A DNA stretch of 64,000 nucleotides from Saprospiraceae bacterium (lineage in GTDB: Bacteria; Bacteroidota; Bacteroidia; Chitinophagales; Saprospiraceae): positions 1 to 64,000 of the forward strand of contig JADZFD010000026.1 of the NCBI GenBank assembly GCA_020850225.1, in the 5' to 3' direction. The notes under the pieces are model-generated. The model was given only the letters and a program-made list of their open reading frames with translations. It was not told where the DNA came from and made no database searches. A program made the position numbers and the translations under genes. Shown here piece by piece: positions 30,431 through 39,538 of the stretch (positions are counted from its first letter, which is position 1; every line of letters starts with the position of its first letter).

Positions 30431-31297
30431 TTAATAGGTTTTAGTCATATCTGCAGGTAATACAATTGAAAAAGTGGTTTTTACAAAATCTTTGGGTAAG
30501 GGCAAATTGATATCTTCACTTTCTGTAAGTGAAATAACAGCAATTTTCAAATTGGGATTTGCGTCTTTCAGATACCAGTATATTCCACCGAATTCCTTAC
30601 TGTGAAAATCACCATGATAATGTAAAAACAGTCTGCCAGGTTGCCAAAAAGCTAAGATAGACTCTGCCATTGTTGCGTCTTTTATGGCTTGCGCAGCTAC
30701 AAAATTCATGGCTTTGCTGCCGGCATGGTCGCCCATCATATTTTTCATCTCCACATAACCGGGTGTTTCCAAAGTTACCTTATAGGGCAATTTTACAACC
30801 CATGGTATATCTTCATTGCTCAGAACCAGACTATCTTGACCTTTTTTAGCGACTTCAGATGCAAATCTTCGTGGTACGTTGGTCGCCACCATTGCTAACT
30901 TATGATCTTTAGCAAAGTCAAGTAGCGGTTTGTAATCTGTATTGTGATTCTTCCATAGACGGGCATCTTTCTCCAGCGTCTTATGATCTGATTCTCCACT
31001 CAGATATTGGTTGATAGCTGACTGGTTGTCCCGTTCAAACATTTCGGCACCCAGAATAAGTTTGTTACCGACCTTATCATATAGAGCTTGTGTAGTCTTT
31101 AATTCGAGCCAATGTACTATGGAGTTATTGTGGTATTCGCCAAAAAGCACCACATCATATTTTTCAAGATGCTTTATCATCTTCCCGAAATGTATGCTTT
31201 TGCCTTTTTCATTGTATATTTGAAAAGACTTAAGTTCCTGACCTCTAATACTTAAGGATGTTGAGAACATAATGAGAAGAATAAGGATGTTTTTCAT
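30431..31297 (-). CDS. ChaN-family lipoprotein
   Basis: VVLFGEYHNNSIVHWLELK; LILGAEMFERDNQ; FLHYHGDFHSKEFGGI. Confidence 0.8.
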   Translation of the reverse strand: MKNILILLIMFSTSLSIRGQELKSFQIYNEKGKSIHFGKMIKHLEKYDVVLFGEYHNNSIVHWLELKTTQALYDKVGNKLILGAEMFERDNQSAINQYLSGESDHKTLEKDARLWKNHNTDYKPLLDFAKDHKLAMVATNVPRRFASEVAKKGQDSLVLSNEDIPWVVKLPYKVTLETPGYVEMKNMMGDHAGSKAMNFVAAQAIKDATMAESILAFWQPGRLFLHYHGDFHSKEFGGIYWYLKDANPNLKIAVISLTESEDINLPLPKDFVKTTFSIVLPADMTKTY

Positions 31298-31335
31298 TTA
31301 TATGAATTTTAATATAATGATTAACCCATCATCAG

Positions 31336-31866
31336 TTAGTTTGTATACTGTATTAGTTGATTCTTTAAATGCAAATGTAAATAAAAATAATACAACCAGA
31401 TAGAAATAAAGATTTTATAAAAAGTCTTAAATTCAAGTAGTAGTGGCTGCTCTTGCATATTTGTCTGCTTTTTAGTTGTAGGTTGCTTACTTTCTATTTC
31501 GGCATCTTTTAGCTGAGATTCTAACGCTGCTATCCTCTTTTTCAATTGAAGCATTTCAAAATCTTCGGTTAGAGTATCTGGGTTTTTTGTCTTTTTAGGC
31601 ATAATAATAGTATTGTTGGTTGCAAAATTAGGTCTTCTGGTTTTAACAGGAGCATCGTAGCCTAATTGTCTCATCCAGCAGAGCAACTGATCGTGTTCAT
31701 AGAGCTGACCTGTGTATTTTTTCCACATCTCCTGCTTGGTACAACCCGAACTTATCAATTTCTGAACAATGTGGTGTTTTTCGGAATCTGTAAAATATTT
31801 ATTCGGCTTTTGAATGATGATTTTTCCAGTTTTTAGTCCTGAAATGACTTTACTTTTTTTGTCCAT
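31336..31866 (-). pseudogene. IS3-type OrfA-like remnant (HTH + coiled coil); no OrfB present
   Basis: YFTDSEKHHIVQKLISSGCTKQEMWKKYTG... LKKRIAALESQLKDAEIES, then an unrelated-looking tail; no DDE orf nearby. Confidence 0.5.
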
Positions 31867-31867
31867 T

Positions 31868-31887
31868 TTTACACGTTTTAGTGTAAA
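31868..31887. repeat. Perfect 7-bp stem hairpin at the left end of the IS remnant
   Basis: TTTACAC gtttta GTGTAAA. Confidence 0.8.
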
Positions 31888-32178
31888 CCTATTTTAGGAC
31901 AAGACAAAAGTGCTAAAATGTGCGATGGCTTTCAGTATGACACAAAACCGATGTTATAGCCAGTGGTTCTGTCTGTTAGTCCTTGCAAACCATTGTCAAT
32001 ACTACGTTTCTCTGTCTTTGTTGTGTCGGGTTGTGCGGTTGCGTATTTTTTATTTTTGAAGGAAGGATTTTTTTAATTCAATTTTTGTCAGCGGAGGAAA
32101 GGTGTAAGCTCTTTTGCAATTTTTGGTCTGTGCGTTGGCTTGTGCGAATTGCAAATGTGCTTACACCTGTGTGTTGGC

Positions 32179-32619
32179 TTACATATAAATCACTTTTATT
32201 TTAATTTCTTTGTCTTGAAATAGATCAAAACTTGCTTTTTTGAAATTTGGTCGGTTGGTTAAACCAATAGATGAATAATTAGAAAAGCCAATACCTTCTT
32301 TGGGTAAAATTAAACCTTTGTCAATCTTGCCGTTATTGTTTTCATCGTGTAAAATGTTTACCGCATATTTCCCTTTTGGTAGGTTTTTAAATATGATTTT
32401 ACTTTTACCATTTGTAATTTGGGCAGTTTCTATTTTGAAATAGTTTTTGTAGTTTTCATCAGGTATTGAGCCGTCTTTGTTATATAAAGCTACTTGTAAA
32501 ACGCCTTTTGAATTGCGTAAATTCTCAACTTCAATAGTCAAACTGTATTCTTCTGTTTTAGTCTGAGCGACTATGTTTAAAACGAATACAGACATCACAA
32601 CAAGCAATATCACTCTCAT
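32179..32619 (-). CDS. DUF2141 family protein
   Basis: LTIEVENLRNSKGVLQVALYNKDGSIPDENY...LPKGKYAVNILHDENNNGKIDKG. Confidence 0.82.
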   Translation of the reverse strand: MRVILLVVMSVFVLNIVAQTKTEEYSLTIEVENLRNSKGVLQVALYNKDGSIPDENYKNYFKIETAQITNGKSKIIFKNLPKGKYAVNILHDENNNGKIDKGLILPKEGIGFSNYSSIGLTNRPNFKKASFDLFQDKEIKIKVIYM

Positions 32620-32654
32620 ATCTTTAATCTTTAATTTTTAATTCTTAATTTCTC
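32620..32654. repeat. 7-bp array: ATCTTTA ATCTTTA ATTTTTA ATTCTTA ATTTCTC
   Basis: Direct read; contains the stop codon of the RND gene. Confidence 0.85.
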
Positions 32655-35600
32655 CTTCACTCTATCCACTCCGTAATACACCATTGGCACTAAGAATACA
32701 GTCAATACTAATGAAGAAAGTAAGCCTCCAATAATTACCCAAGCCAAACCGTTTTTCCATTCTGCTGATGTTCCTGTGGCTAATGCAATGGGTAACATTC
32801 CAATTGCCATTGATAAAGTTGTCATTAAAATTGGCCGCATTCTGCCTTTGCTTGCTTCGATAATGGCTTGACGATAAGGTTTTCCTTCTGCTTTTAATTG
32901 ATTGGTAAAATCAACAATCAAAATTGAGTTTTTGGTAACTAATCCCATTAACATAATCAAACCTAATAAAGCAAATAAACTTAAATGACTTAACGATAAG
33001 TTCAAGGCTAAAAAAGCTCCAATGGCTGCAACCGGAATAGCAAATAAAGCTACAAACGGATAGATATAGCTATCATATAAAGCAACCATAATGAGGTAAA
33101 TCAAAATGAATGAAATAATCAGCACAGAACCCAATGCACCAAAACTGTCGTTTTGCCTTTTAATGTCGCTTCCCCAAGTCATTTCAATACCATTTGGTAA
33201 AGGATTGTTTTTCACATAAGCCACCACTTCATCGGCAACTGTTCCTGATGGACGCCCCAAAGCATCGGCAGTTAAGGTAACGGCTGGCTGTCGGTCTTTT
33301 CGTTCTAATAAAGAGGGTGAATTGTCTTTTTCAATAGAAGCAAATTGCGATACTTCAATGGGAACTCCCATAGGGTTGACAATGTTCAAGTTATTAATGT
33401 CATCATAATTTTGCCGATTGAACTTATCTAACCAAATACGAACAGGATATTCTGTTCCATTTTCAGTTAGCGAAGCATCATCATTTCCAGAAAAAGCAGT
33501 ACGCAAATTCATTCCTACATAAGCGGTGTTTAATCCTAAGCGTTGCATTTTGTCTCTATCCGGAATTACTTTTAGCTCCGGACTTCCTGCCTCAACAGAT
33601 AAACGAACATTATCTGCTCCGGGTATTTTTTCAATAACCGTTTTTAAATTTTGTGCCGTTTGTATTACCAAGTTTAACTCTGAACCACTCAATGTAATTT
33701 CGATGGGTGCTGTTTTTGGAATTAAACCTAATCCACTAATGGAATAATTAATACCAGAGAATTTTGTTTGTAAATCCTCTCGCAAATCAGTCATAAATTT
33801 TTCAGTAGAAAGATTATTGATTTCCTTTTTTGGTTTTAATTGAATAGTAAACTCCGATTTATTTGCAGAGCCAACACCCAAACTTCCAATACCTGTACTT
33901 GGTCCGCCAACATTACTAAACAAAGTTGCTACTTCGGGTTGTTGCAATATGTAGGTTTCAATCTTTTCTGAAATCAAATTATTATGTTGAATGGAAGTAT
34001 TTTTATCAAATTCTAATCCTAAGCGGAATTTGCCTTGGTCGCCAGTTGCAATGAGTTCTTTACCGATAATTCCTTGTTTCATCATTACTGCTGTTCCAAT
34101 AAAAAGAAAAATCACAAAGCCTGTAAATAGAAGTTTATGTCTTAAAACCCAATCTAATTTACCGCCATACCAAGCAATGAATTTGTCTAATTGATGTTCA
34201 AACCAAAGTAAAAAACGGTTAAAGAAATTGGTAGGTTGAAGATTCTCTTTTTCTCCAATTCGTGAAGCTAACCAAGGTGTAAGTGTAAACCCGACTAACA
34301 AACTTGTCAATACCGTTACAATAATTACCACAGAAAACTGCTTCAACATATCTGCCACAAAAACCTGTAGAAATAAGATAGGAACAAAAACAACGACATC
34401 CACCAAAGTAATGGAAACCGCAGAATAGCCAATTTCCATACGTCCATCCATTGCTGCTTTTCGCTTGTCTTTCCCCATATCCAAATGGCGTTGGATATTT
34501 TCTAAAACCACAGTCGCATCGTCCACCAAAACACCAATTACTAAAGACATCGCCAAAAGTGTCATCAAGTTAAGCGTGTAACCCAACAACCACATAGTTC
34601 CAAAAGCAGTGATTAGCGAAGTAGGAATGGCAACAGCAACAATCAAAGAATTTCGATAGCTTCTTAAAAACAAAAGCATTACAATAGAAACTAAAATAAC
34701 AGCCAAAATTAAATCGACAACTACTGAATTAACGGCTGCAATAGTATTATCGGTACTGTCATCTGTCACTACAAATTTTACATTATTGGAAGCATTGTGC
34801 TTTTCAATAGTTTGAAATTGCTCTTTAATTAATTTAGAAACATCAACGGCATTACCATCGCTTTGTTTTTTGATCAAAAGTCCAATACCATTTTTCCCGT
34901 TGTATCTACTAATAGAACTTGTTTCTTTAATTCCGTCCACCACTTCTGCAATGTCTTTCACATAAACAGGACTACCGGGCATTGGCATTGCAACTTGCAC
35001 ATTTTGAATACTACTAAGGTCATTGAATTTCCCCACCAAACGTACTGAACTATTTTCTTGGTCGGTCTGAACTTTCCCGGCAGGTAAATCAATTCCCGAG
35101 CGGTTAATGGCTTCTACCACTTGATACAAAGAAATTTTATAGAGTTTCAATTTATCTTTGTCCACCTTTACCTGGATTTCTCGTTCTTCTCCACCAAGGA
35201 CTGTAATTTCTGCTACTCCTTTCAATTTCTGAATTTGAGGAAGATAATCATCCTTCATTTTTTGATAAAACTCAGTAGGGCTTAAATCGCTGGTTGCACT
35301 TACCGACATAATAGGCAAATCATTGGGCGAAACCTTACTCATTACAGGATTTTGAATATCTTTTGGCAAATCCTTTTTGATATTGTCAATGTAGCGTTGT
35401 GCATCCTGCATTGTTTTGTCCAAATCTGTTCCATATTTCAAATTGGCAATAATGATGGAAGCATTTGGTAAAGACTTCGTTACCAAATAATCTACACCCT
35501 CCAAGTTAGAAAGTGCATCTTCAATTTTTCGAGAAACAGAGGTTTCTACTTCATTGGGTTCTGCACCGGGATAAACTGTTTTTATTACAACTACTGGTTG

Positions 35601-35723
35601 GTTAAAATCGGGCATTAATTCATAGCTCAAATTTTTAAAACCAATGATTCCCAATAGAGTAAACACGCTGAAAAGCACGATAATCAGCGAAGGGCGTTTG
35701 ATTGATATTTCTGTAATATTCAT
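32631..35723 (-). CDS. RND efflux transporter permease (HAE1-like); ORF opens at a TTG at 35732, ATG at 35723 preferred
   Basis: MNITEISIKRPSLIIVLFSVFTLLGI; VYPGAEPNEVETSVSRKIEDAL; DDATVVLENIQRH; multi-TM. Confidence 0.95.
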   Translation of the reverse strand: MNITEISIKRPSLIIVLFSVFTLLGIIGFKNLSYELMPDFNQPVVVIKTVYPGAEPNEVETSVSRKIEDALSNLEGVDYLVTKSLPNASIIIANLKYGTDLDKTMQDAQRYIDNIKKDLPKDIQNPVMSKVSPNDLPIMSVSATSDLSPTEFYQKMKDDYLPQIQKLKGVAEITVLGGEEREIQVKVDKDKLKLYKISLYQVVEAINRSGIDLPAGKVQTDQENSSVRLVGKFNDLSSIQNVQVAMPMPGSPVYVKDIAEVVDGIKETSSISRYNGKNGIGLLIKKQSDGNAVDVSKLIKEQFQTIEKHNASNNVKFVVTDDSTDNTIAAVNSVVVDLILAVILVSIVMLLFLRSYRNSLIVAVAIPTSLITAFGTMWLLGYTLNLMTLLAMSLVIGVLVDDATVVLENIQRHLDMGKDKRKAAMDGRMEIGYSAVSITLVDVVVFVPILFLQVFVADMLKQFSVVIIVTVLTSLLVGFTLTPWLASRIGEKENLQPTNFFNRFLLWFEHQLDKFIAWYGGKLDWVLRHKLLFTGFVIFLFIGTAVMMKQGIIGKELIATGDQGKFRLGLEFDKNTSIQHNNLISEKIETYILQQPEVATLFSNVGGPSTGIGSLGVGSANKSEFTIQLKPKKEINNLSTEKFMTDLREDLQTKFSGINYSISGLGLIPKTAPIEITLSGSELNLVIQTAQNLKTVIEKIPGADNVRLSVEAGSPELKVIPDRDKMQRLGLNTAYVGMNLRTAFSGNDDASLTENGTEYPVRIWLDKFNRQNYDDINNLNIVNPMGVPIEVSQFASIEKDNSPSLLERKDRQPAVTLTADALGRPSGTVADEVVAYVKNNPLPNGIEMTWGSDIKRQNDSFGALGSVLIISFILIYLIMVALYDSYIYPFVALFAIPVAAIGAFLALNLSLSHLSLFALLGLIMLMGLVTKNSILIVDFTNQLKAEGKPYRQAIIEASKGRMRPILMTTLSMAIGMLPIALATGTSAEWKNGLAWVIIGGLLSSLVLTVFLVPMVYYGVDRVKEKLRIKN

Positions 35724-35731
35724 TTTGTTCA

Positions 35732-35759
35732 ATTACGAATTAATAATTACGAATTACGA
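35732..35759. repeat. 7-bp array: ATTACGA ATTAATA ATTACGA ATTACGA (inverted relative to 36111-36145)
   Basis: Direct read. Confidence 0.85.
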
Positions 35760-36103
35760 GATTTCAAAGTGATTTGAATTTTCGCTAATATTTTACATAT
35801 TTCCTCTGCGTCATTGTGAAGAGAGTCGAATTCCTTTTTAGAAATATATTGAGTAGCATTTAGCAATTTCAACCAATAAATTGTTTCCCTTGCTTCTTTG
35901 TAAGAGATGGTTAACTTATGTAAGAAATCCTTTTCAGAAGCTCCTCCGATAGATTCTTCAATGTTTGCTCCTATGCTCGTACCTGAACGTAAAATCTGTT
36001 TGGATAAGACAAATTCTTTCTTTTCAGATTGCAAGTATTTATACAATTCAACAATACGAATTGCAAAAGCGAAACTCTTTTGTTGTACAATATTCTCTTT
36101 CAT
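35747..36103 (-). CDS. Four-helix-bundle protein, S23/23S rRNA intervening-sequence (IVS) family
   Basis: FAIRIVELYKYLQSEKKEFVLSKQILRSGTSIGANIEESIGGASEKDFLHKLTISYKEARETIYWLKLL. Confidence 0.88.
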   Translation of the reverse strand: MKENIVQQKSFAFAIRIVELYKYLQSEKKEFVLSKQILRSGTSIGANIEESIGGASEKDFLHKLTISYKEARETIYWLKLLNATQYISKKEFDSLHNDAEEICKILAKIQITLKSRNS

Positions 36104-36110
36104 ATTCTTG

Positions 36111-36145
36111 ATTTTTAATTCGTAATTGTTAATTTTTAATTATCA
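36111..36145. repeat. 7-bp array: ATTTTTA ATTCGTA ATTGTTA ATTTTTA ATTATCA
   Basis: Direct read; contains the stop and last codons of the adaptor gene. Confidence 0.85.
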
Positions 36146-37181
36146 CATTTGCTCCATCAAATAGATTGATAAATCCGTTTGTAACAATTATATCTCCCTC
36201 TTTTAATCCGTTTATAACTACAGTTTTATTACTTGTATTCTTAGAAGTTGTAATGGTTTGTAAAATAGCCTTTCCATTTTTTACTATATAAACTTTTGCT
36301 ATTCCATTTTCTTCAATAATGGAAGATGACGGAATGAATATGCCTTGTTCTTGCGAAGTAGAAGAAAGCTTTACTTTCCCAAACATTCCCGATTTTATAG
36401 ATAATTGTTTGGTGTTTTCAACTTGGAATTGAACCGGAAAACTATTGCCCATATTCGCTTTACTTCCTGTCATTATTATTTTTCCGGGAAGTGGAATTTC
36501 AGGATAAACATCTGAATTGATGTTATAAATTTTGTTGGCTTGAAACTGTACCAAATCTTTTTCAGGAACATTTACCGTAAAACGTAACGAATTGATGTCT
36601 GTGATTTGCAGTAACGGAATTCCCGGTGCAGCAAAACCGCCTTCTTCGTTGAGTTTAGCCGTCACAACGCCGTTGAAAGGTGCTTTAATACTTGTTTTGC
36701 TAATTTGCTCCAACAAAGTTGCTCGTTGAACTTTAGCCGATTTAAGACCTAATTTTGCTTTCTCTAATTGAACGCCTTGAATGGCATCGGCTTCCGTTAA
36801 AATTGTATATCGTTTTACATCATCTTCCAATCCTTCAATTTGTACTTCTATTGTTTGCAATTGTAACTTTAACAACGAATTATCCAACTGTATAAGCGTT
36901 TGACCTTTGGAAACAGTACTTCCAACATCTACCAAAACGGCATTGATTTTTCCTTGAATATCCGCACTGATTTTTGTTTCCTTATTTGGTTCAAAAGTCC
37001 CTGTATAGTTGTTTGCATCAACAATGTTTTGTAGTCGAATGGTATCAACACTTACGGTAATCGGTTTTTCTTTATCGTATTGATATACTCTATTTTCAGT
37101 TGTTTTTTTGTTGCTTAAAAGTTTGAACATCATCAAACCAACCACCGCAACACCTGCTATTATCCAAATTATCTTTTTCAT
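36129..37181 (-). CDS. RND efflux periplasmic adaptor (MFP/HlyD family)
   Basis: KISADIQGKINAVLVDVGSTVSKGQTLIQLDNS; IKAPFNGVVTAKLNEEGGFAAPG. Confidence 0.92.
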   Translation of the reverse strand: MKKIIWIIAGVAVVGLMMFKLLSNKKTTENRVYQYDKEKPITVSVDTIRLQNIVDANNYTGTFEPNKETKISADIQGKINAVLVDVGSTVSKGQTLIQLDNSLLKLQLQTIEVQIEGLEDDVKRYTILTEADAIQGVQLEKAKLGLKSAKVQRATLLEQISKTSIKAPFNGVVTAKLNEEGGFAAPGIPLLQITDINSLRFTVNVPEKDLVQFQANKIYNINSDVYPEIPLPGKIIMTGSKANMGNSFPVQFQVENTKQLSIKSGMFGKVKLSSTSQEQGIFIPSSSIIEENGIAKVYIVKNGKAILQTITTSKNTSNKTVVINGLKEGDIIVTNGFINLFDGANVIIKN

Positions 37182-37191
37182 TATCTCCTTG

Positions 37192-37247
37192 ATTTTTAAT
37201 TCTTAATTTTTAATTCTTAATTTTTAATTCTTAATTGTCAATTGACC
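37192..37247. repeat. 7-bp array: (ATTTTTA ATTCTTA)x3 ATTGTCA ATTGACC
   Basis: Direct read; perfect 14-mer alternation, runs into the last codons of the TolC gene. Confidence 0.9.
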
Positions 37248-38555
37248 CGTTACTTTTTTTAGTTCTAAATCAGCTTTCAAATAATCTATTACTGCTGATA
37301 AATAATTTTGCTGTGCTTCACGCAGTGCGTTGTCTGCCAATAAAACATCGGTTAGGCTTGCTGTTCCTTGTTTCTGTTGAATAATAGTTTGATCATAAAT
37401 GGTTTGTGCTAAAGCGATTTGCTTTTCGGTGTTCAATACCGTTTGTTGGGCTACATTTTTCTGCCTTGTGCTATTTTCAATTTCCATTTTATTTTTATCG
37501 TTCATTAATTGAACTTGTAATTCATTATTGGTTATTTCCAACCTCTTCTGGTTGATTTTTCGTAGTGTAACCGTTCCATTAAAAAGAGGATAAGAAAGCT
37601 GTATTCCTGCAAAACTGATAGGGTAGAATTTCAAGAAATCATTAGGTGTTTTATCATAACCGAAACCTGTTGTTCCGTAGGAAGCAATCAAGTTTAAAGA
37701 AGGCAAAAAGCGAGATTTGTTCAGCGTACTTAATTCAGCATTTAAAAATCTATTTTGCGCTTGAATGAGTTGAATATCCAAGGTTGTTTTTGAAGTGTAA
37801 TCCAATGTTGTTTGAAAAGAAATTGCACTTTCGATGTTAATTTGGTTTTCTAAAGCAACGCCCATATTTAGCTTTAGTGCATTCAGAATAGAAATGTATT
37901 TGTTATTCACATTTTCTTTTTGAGTAGCTAATTGTTCCGCTTGTAATTGCACTTTATTTACATCTGTTCCCTTTGCCAAAAGTTGTTCTTTTAGCAATTG
38001 CATATTTTTTAATAGTTTGTTTGTGTTCTCTAAATTAGTTTCTAAAAACTCCAATTGGTGTTTTAAGATTTGAGCATTGTAATAAAGTGTTGTAATATCA
38101 TACAAAACCTGTTCTTCCGATTTTTGATATTGAAGTTGGGTGAGTTCATTTGCAATTTTTGTATTTTGAATTGCTCCGTAAACCTGTGGATTGTAGAGTG
38201 GCATTGCCAATTGAATATTCGCGTTGATATTATGAGGAACACCAAATTGCAAATCTCTAAACTGTCCTTCGGGCGCTTGCGGATTAAGTGCATTCATCGG
38301 CATTAGTTGTGTGGGCAACTCCATAAAATATTTGTAGTCGGCGTTTGCCGTAATTTTTGGAATAAGGTTAGCTTGTGCTTCTTTTTTCCGCTGCTCACTA
38401 ATGGCAATGTTGTTGCGATTGATTTGCAATGTTTTGTTATGCACTCTTGCTGTGTCAATACATTGTTTTAGTGTCCAAACTTCTTGGGCTTGAACCGCAT
38501 TCCATCCGATAAGCACTATCGAAAAGAAAAAAAGTTTGCGAGTATTCACTAACAT
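37224..38555 (-). CDS. TolC-family outer-membrane efflux protein
   Basis: VWTLKQCIDTARVHNKTLQINRNNIAISEQRKKEAQANLIPKI; coiled-coil repeats. Confidence 0.92.
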   Translation of the reverse strand: MLVNTRKLFFFSIVLIGWNAVQAQEVWTLKQCIDTARVHNKTLQINRNNIAISEQRKKEAQANLIPKITANADYKYFMELPTQLMPMNALNPQAPEGQFRDLQFGVPHNINANIQLAMPLYNPQVYGAIQNTKIANELTQLQYQKSEEQVLYDITTLYYNAQILKHQLEFLETNLENTNKLLKNMQLLKEQLLAKGTDVNKVQLQAEQLATQKENVNNKYISILNALKLNMGVALENQINIESAISFQTTLDYTSKTTLDIQLIQAQNRFLNAELSTLNKSRFLPSLNLIASYGTTGFGYDKTPNDFLKFYPISFAGIQLSYPLFNGTVTLRKINQKRLEITNNELQVQLMNDKNKMEIENSTRQKNVAQQTVLNTEKQIALAQTIYDQTIIQQKQGTASLTDVLLADNALREAQQNYLSAVIDYLKADLELKKVTGQLTIKN

Positions 38556-38589
38556 ATTAGGGTAAATTTTTTTAGTTTGTTATCCGTAT

Positions 38590-38919
38590 TTAATTTTCTT
38601 GTTTTATCATTGTCAGCAACATTTTAAAGCGTTCAATTCCATTTAAAGAATGAGGAATATTTGCTGGCATAATGATGCAATCACCCTTTTTAAAGTTGTG
38701 AGTTTTACTGTTAATCGTTATTTCTGCTTCACCATCTAAAATTTGAACAATCGCATCATAAGAAGTTTTATGCTCCGAAAGCCCCTGTTCTTTGTCAAAC
38801 GAAAATAAAGTTAGGTTTCCACCTTTGCTTTTAGTTATCTGTTTGCTAATAACTCCACCGCTTGTATATTCAATTGAATTCTCAAGGTTGAATATATTTT
38901 CTTTTTCAAAAGTTGCCAT
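38590..38919 (-). CDS. Cupin-domain protein
   Basis: GLSEHKTSYDAIVQILDGEAEITINSKTHNFKKGDCIIMPANIPHSL. Confidence 0.85.
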   Translation of the reverse strand: MATFEKENIFNLENSIEYTSGGVISKQITKSKGGNLTLFSFDKEQGLSEHKTSYDAIVQILDGEAEITINSKTHNFKKGDCIIMPANIPHSLNGIERFKMLLTMIKQEN

Positions 38920-38934
38920 ACTATATATATTTAC

Positions 38935-38984
38935 GTTAGTTAGTATTCACTCACAAAAGTAAAGTAAGTTTTTCAATTGGCAAA
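38935..38984 (-). promoter_or_regulatory. Promoter TTTG-N19-TACTTTTG plus operator GAGTGAATACTAACTAAC, upstream of cupin/efflux operon
   Basis: Near-identical to 42144-42193 upstream of tetR; fits Bacteroidota -33 TTG / -7 TAnnTTTG. Confidence 0.75.
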
Positions 38985-39180
38985 TTTTTTTTGAAAAAAA
39001 TCACAATCTTTTTTTTCTCCTCATCTATTTATAGCCTTCAAACCATAAAACTGTAATAAAAGCAATCAAAACGGCTATTCCTAAATCCCTCTCTTTCTCG
39101 ACAAATTTCAAAAAAACACGAAACTTCTTTTTTTAGTTTAATTCTTTATCGTAATATTGTAATATACAAATAAAGAAATA

Positions 39181-39507
39181 ATGGGTGCGACAAAAACAGA
39201 TCATTTTACGGATGAACAAAACCAAATAGCAAGCATTGCAAAAGCGATAGGGCATCCTGCAAGGGTAGCTATCATTGAACATTTATTGAAAGTGAATGCT
39301 TGTATTTGCGGAGATATTGTGAGCGAATTGCCACTTTCACAACCGACAGTTTCACAACATTTAAAGGAACTTAAAAGTGCCGGACTGATTAAGGGCAATA
39401 TAGAAGGTAATGCAATTTGCTATTGTATAGATGAAAAGGGGTTTGAAGTGCTGAAAAATTATTTTTCAAAAATCATTACAACAGTAAACAAGCAAAACTG
39501 CTGTTAA
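39181..39507 (+). CDS. arsR: ArsR/SmtB-family metalloregulator
   Basis: IASIAKAIGHPARVAIIEHLLKVNACICGDIVSELPLSQPTVSQHLKELKSAGLIKG. Confidence 0.88.
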   Translation: MGATKTDHFTDEQNQIASIAKAIGHPARVAIIEHLLKVNACICGDIVSELPLSQPTVSQHLKELKSAGLIKGNIEGNAICYCIDEKGFEVLKNYFSKIITTVNKQNCC

Positions 39508-39538
39508 TCAATTAATAATTCTATTAAATATAAATACA

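Noticed and set aside
31983-32204. 73-aa Cys-rich ORF
   Set aside because: Translation of the GT-rich non-coding edge; overlaps DUF2141 end; no start signal.
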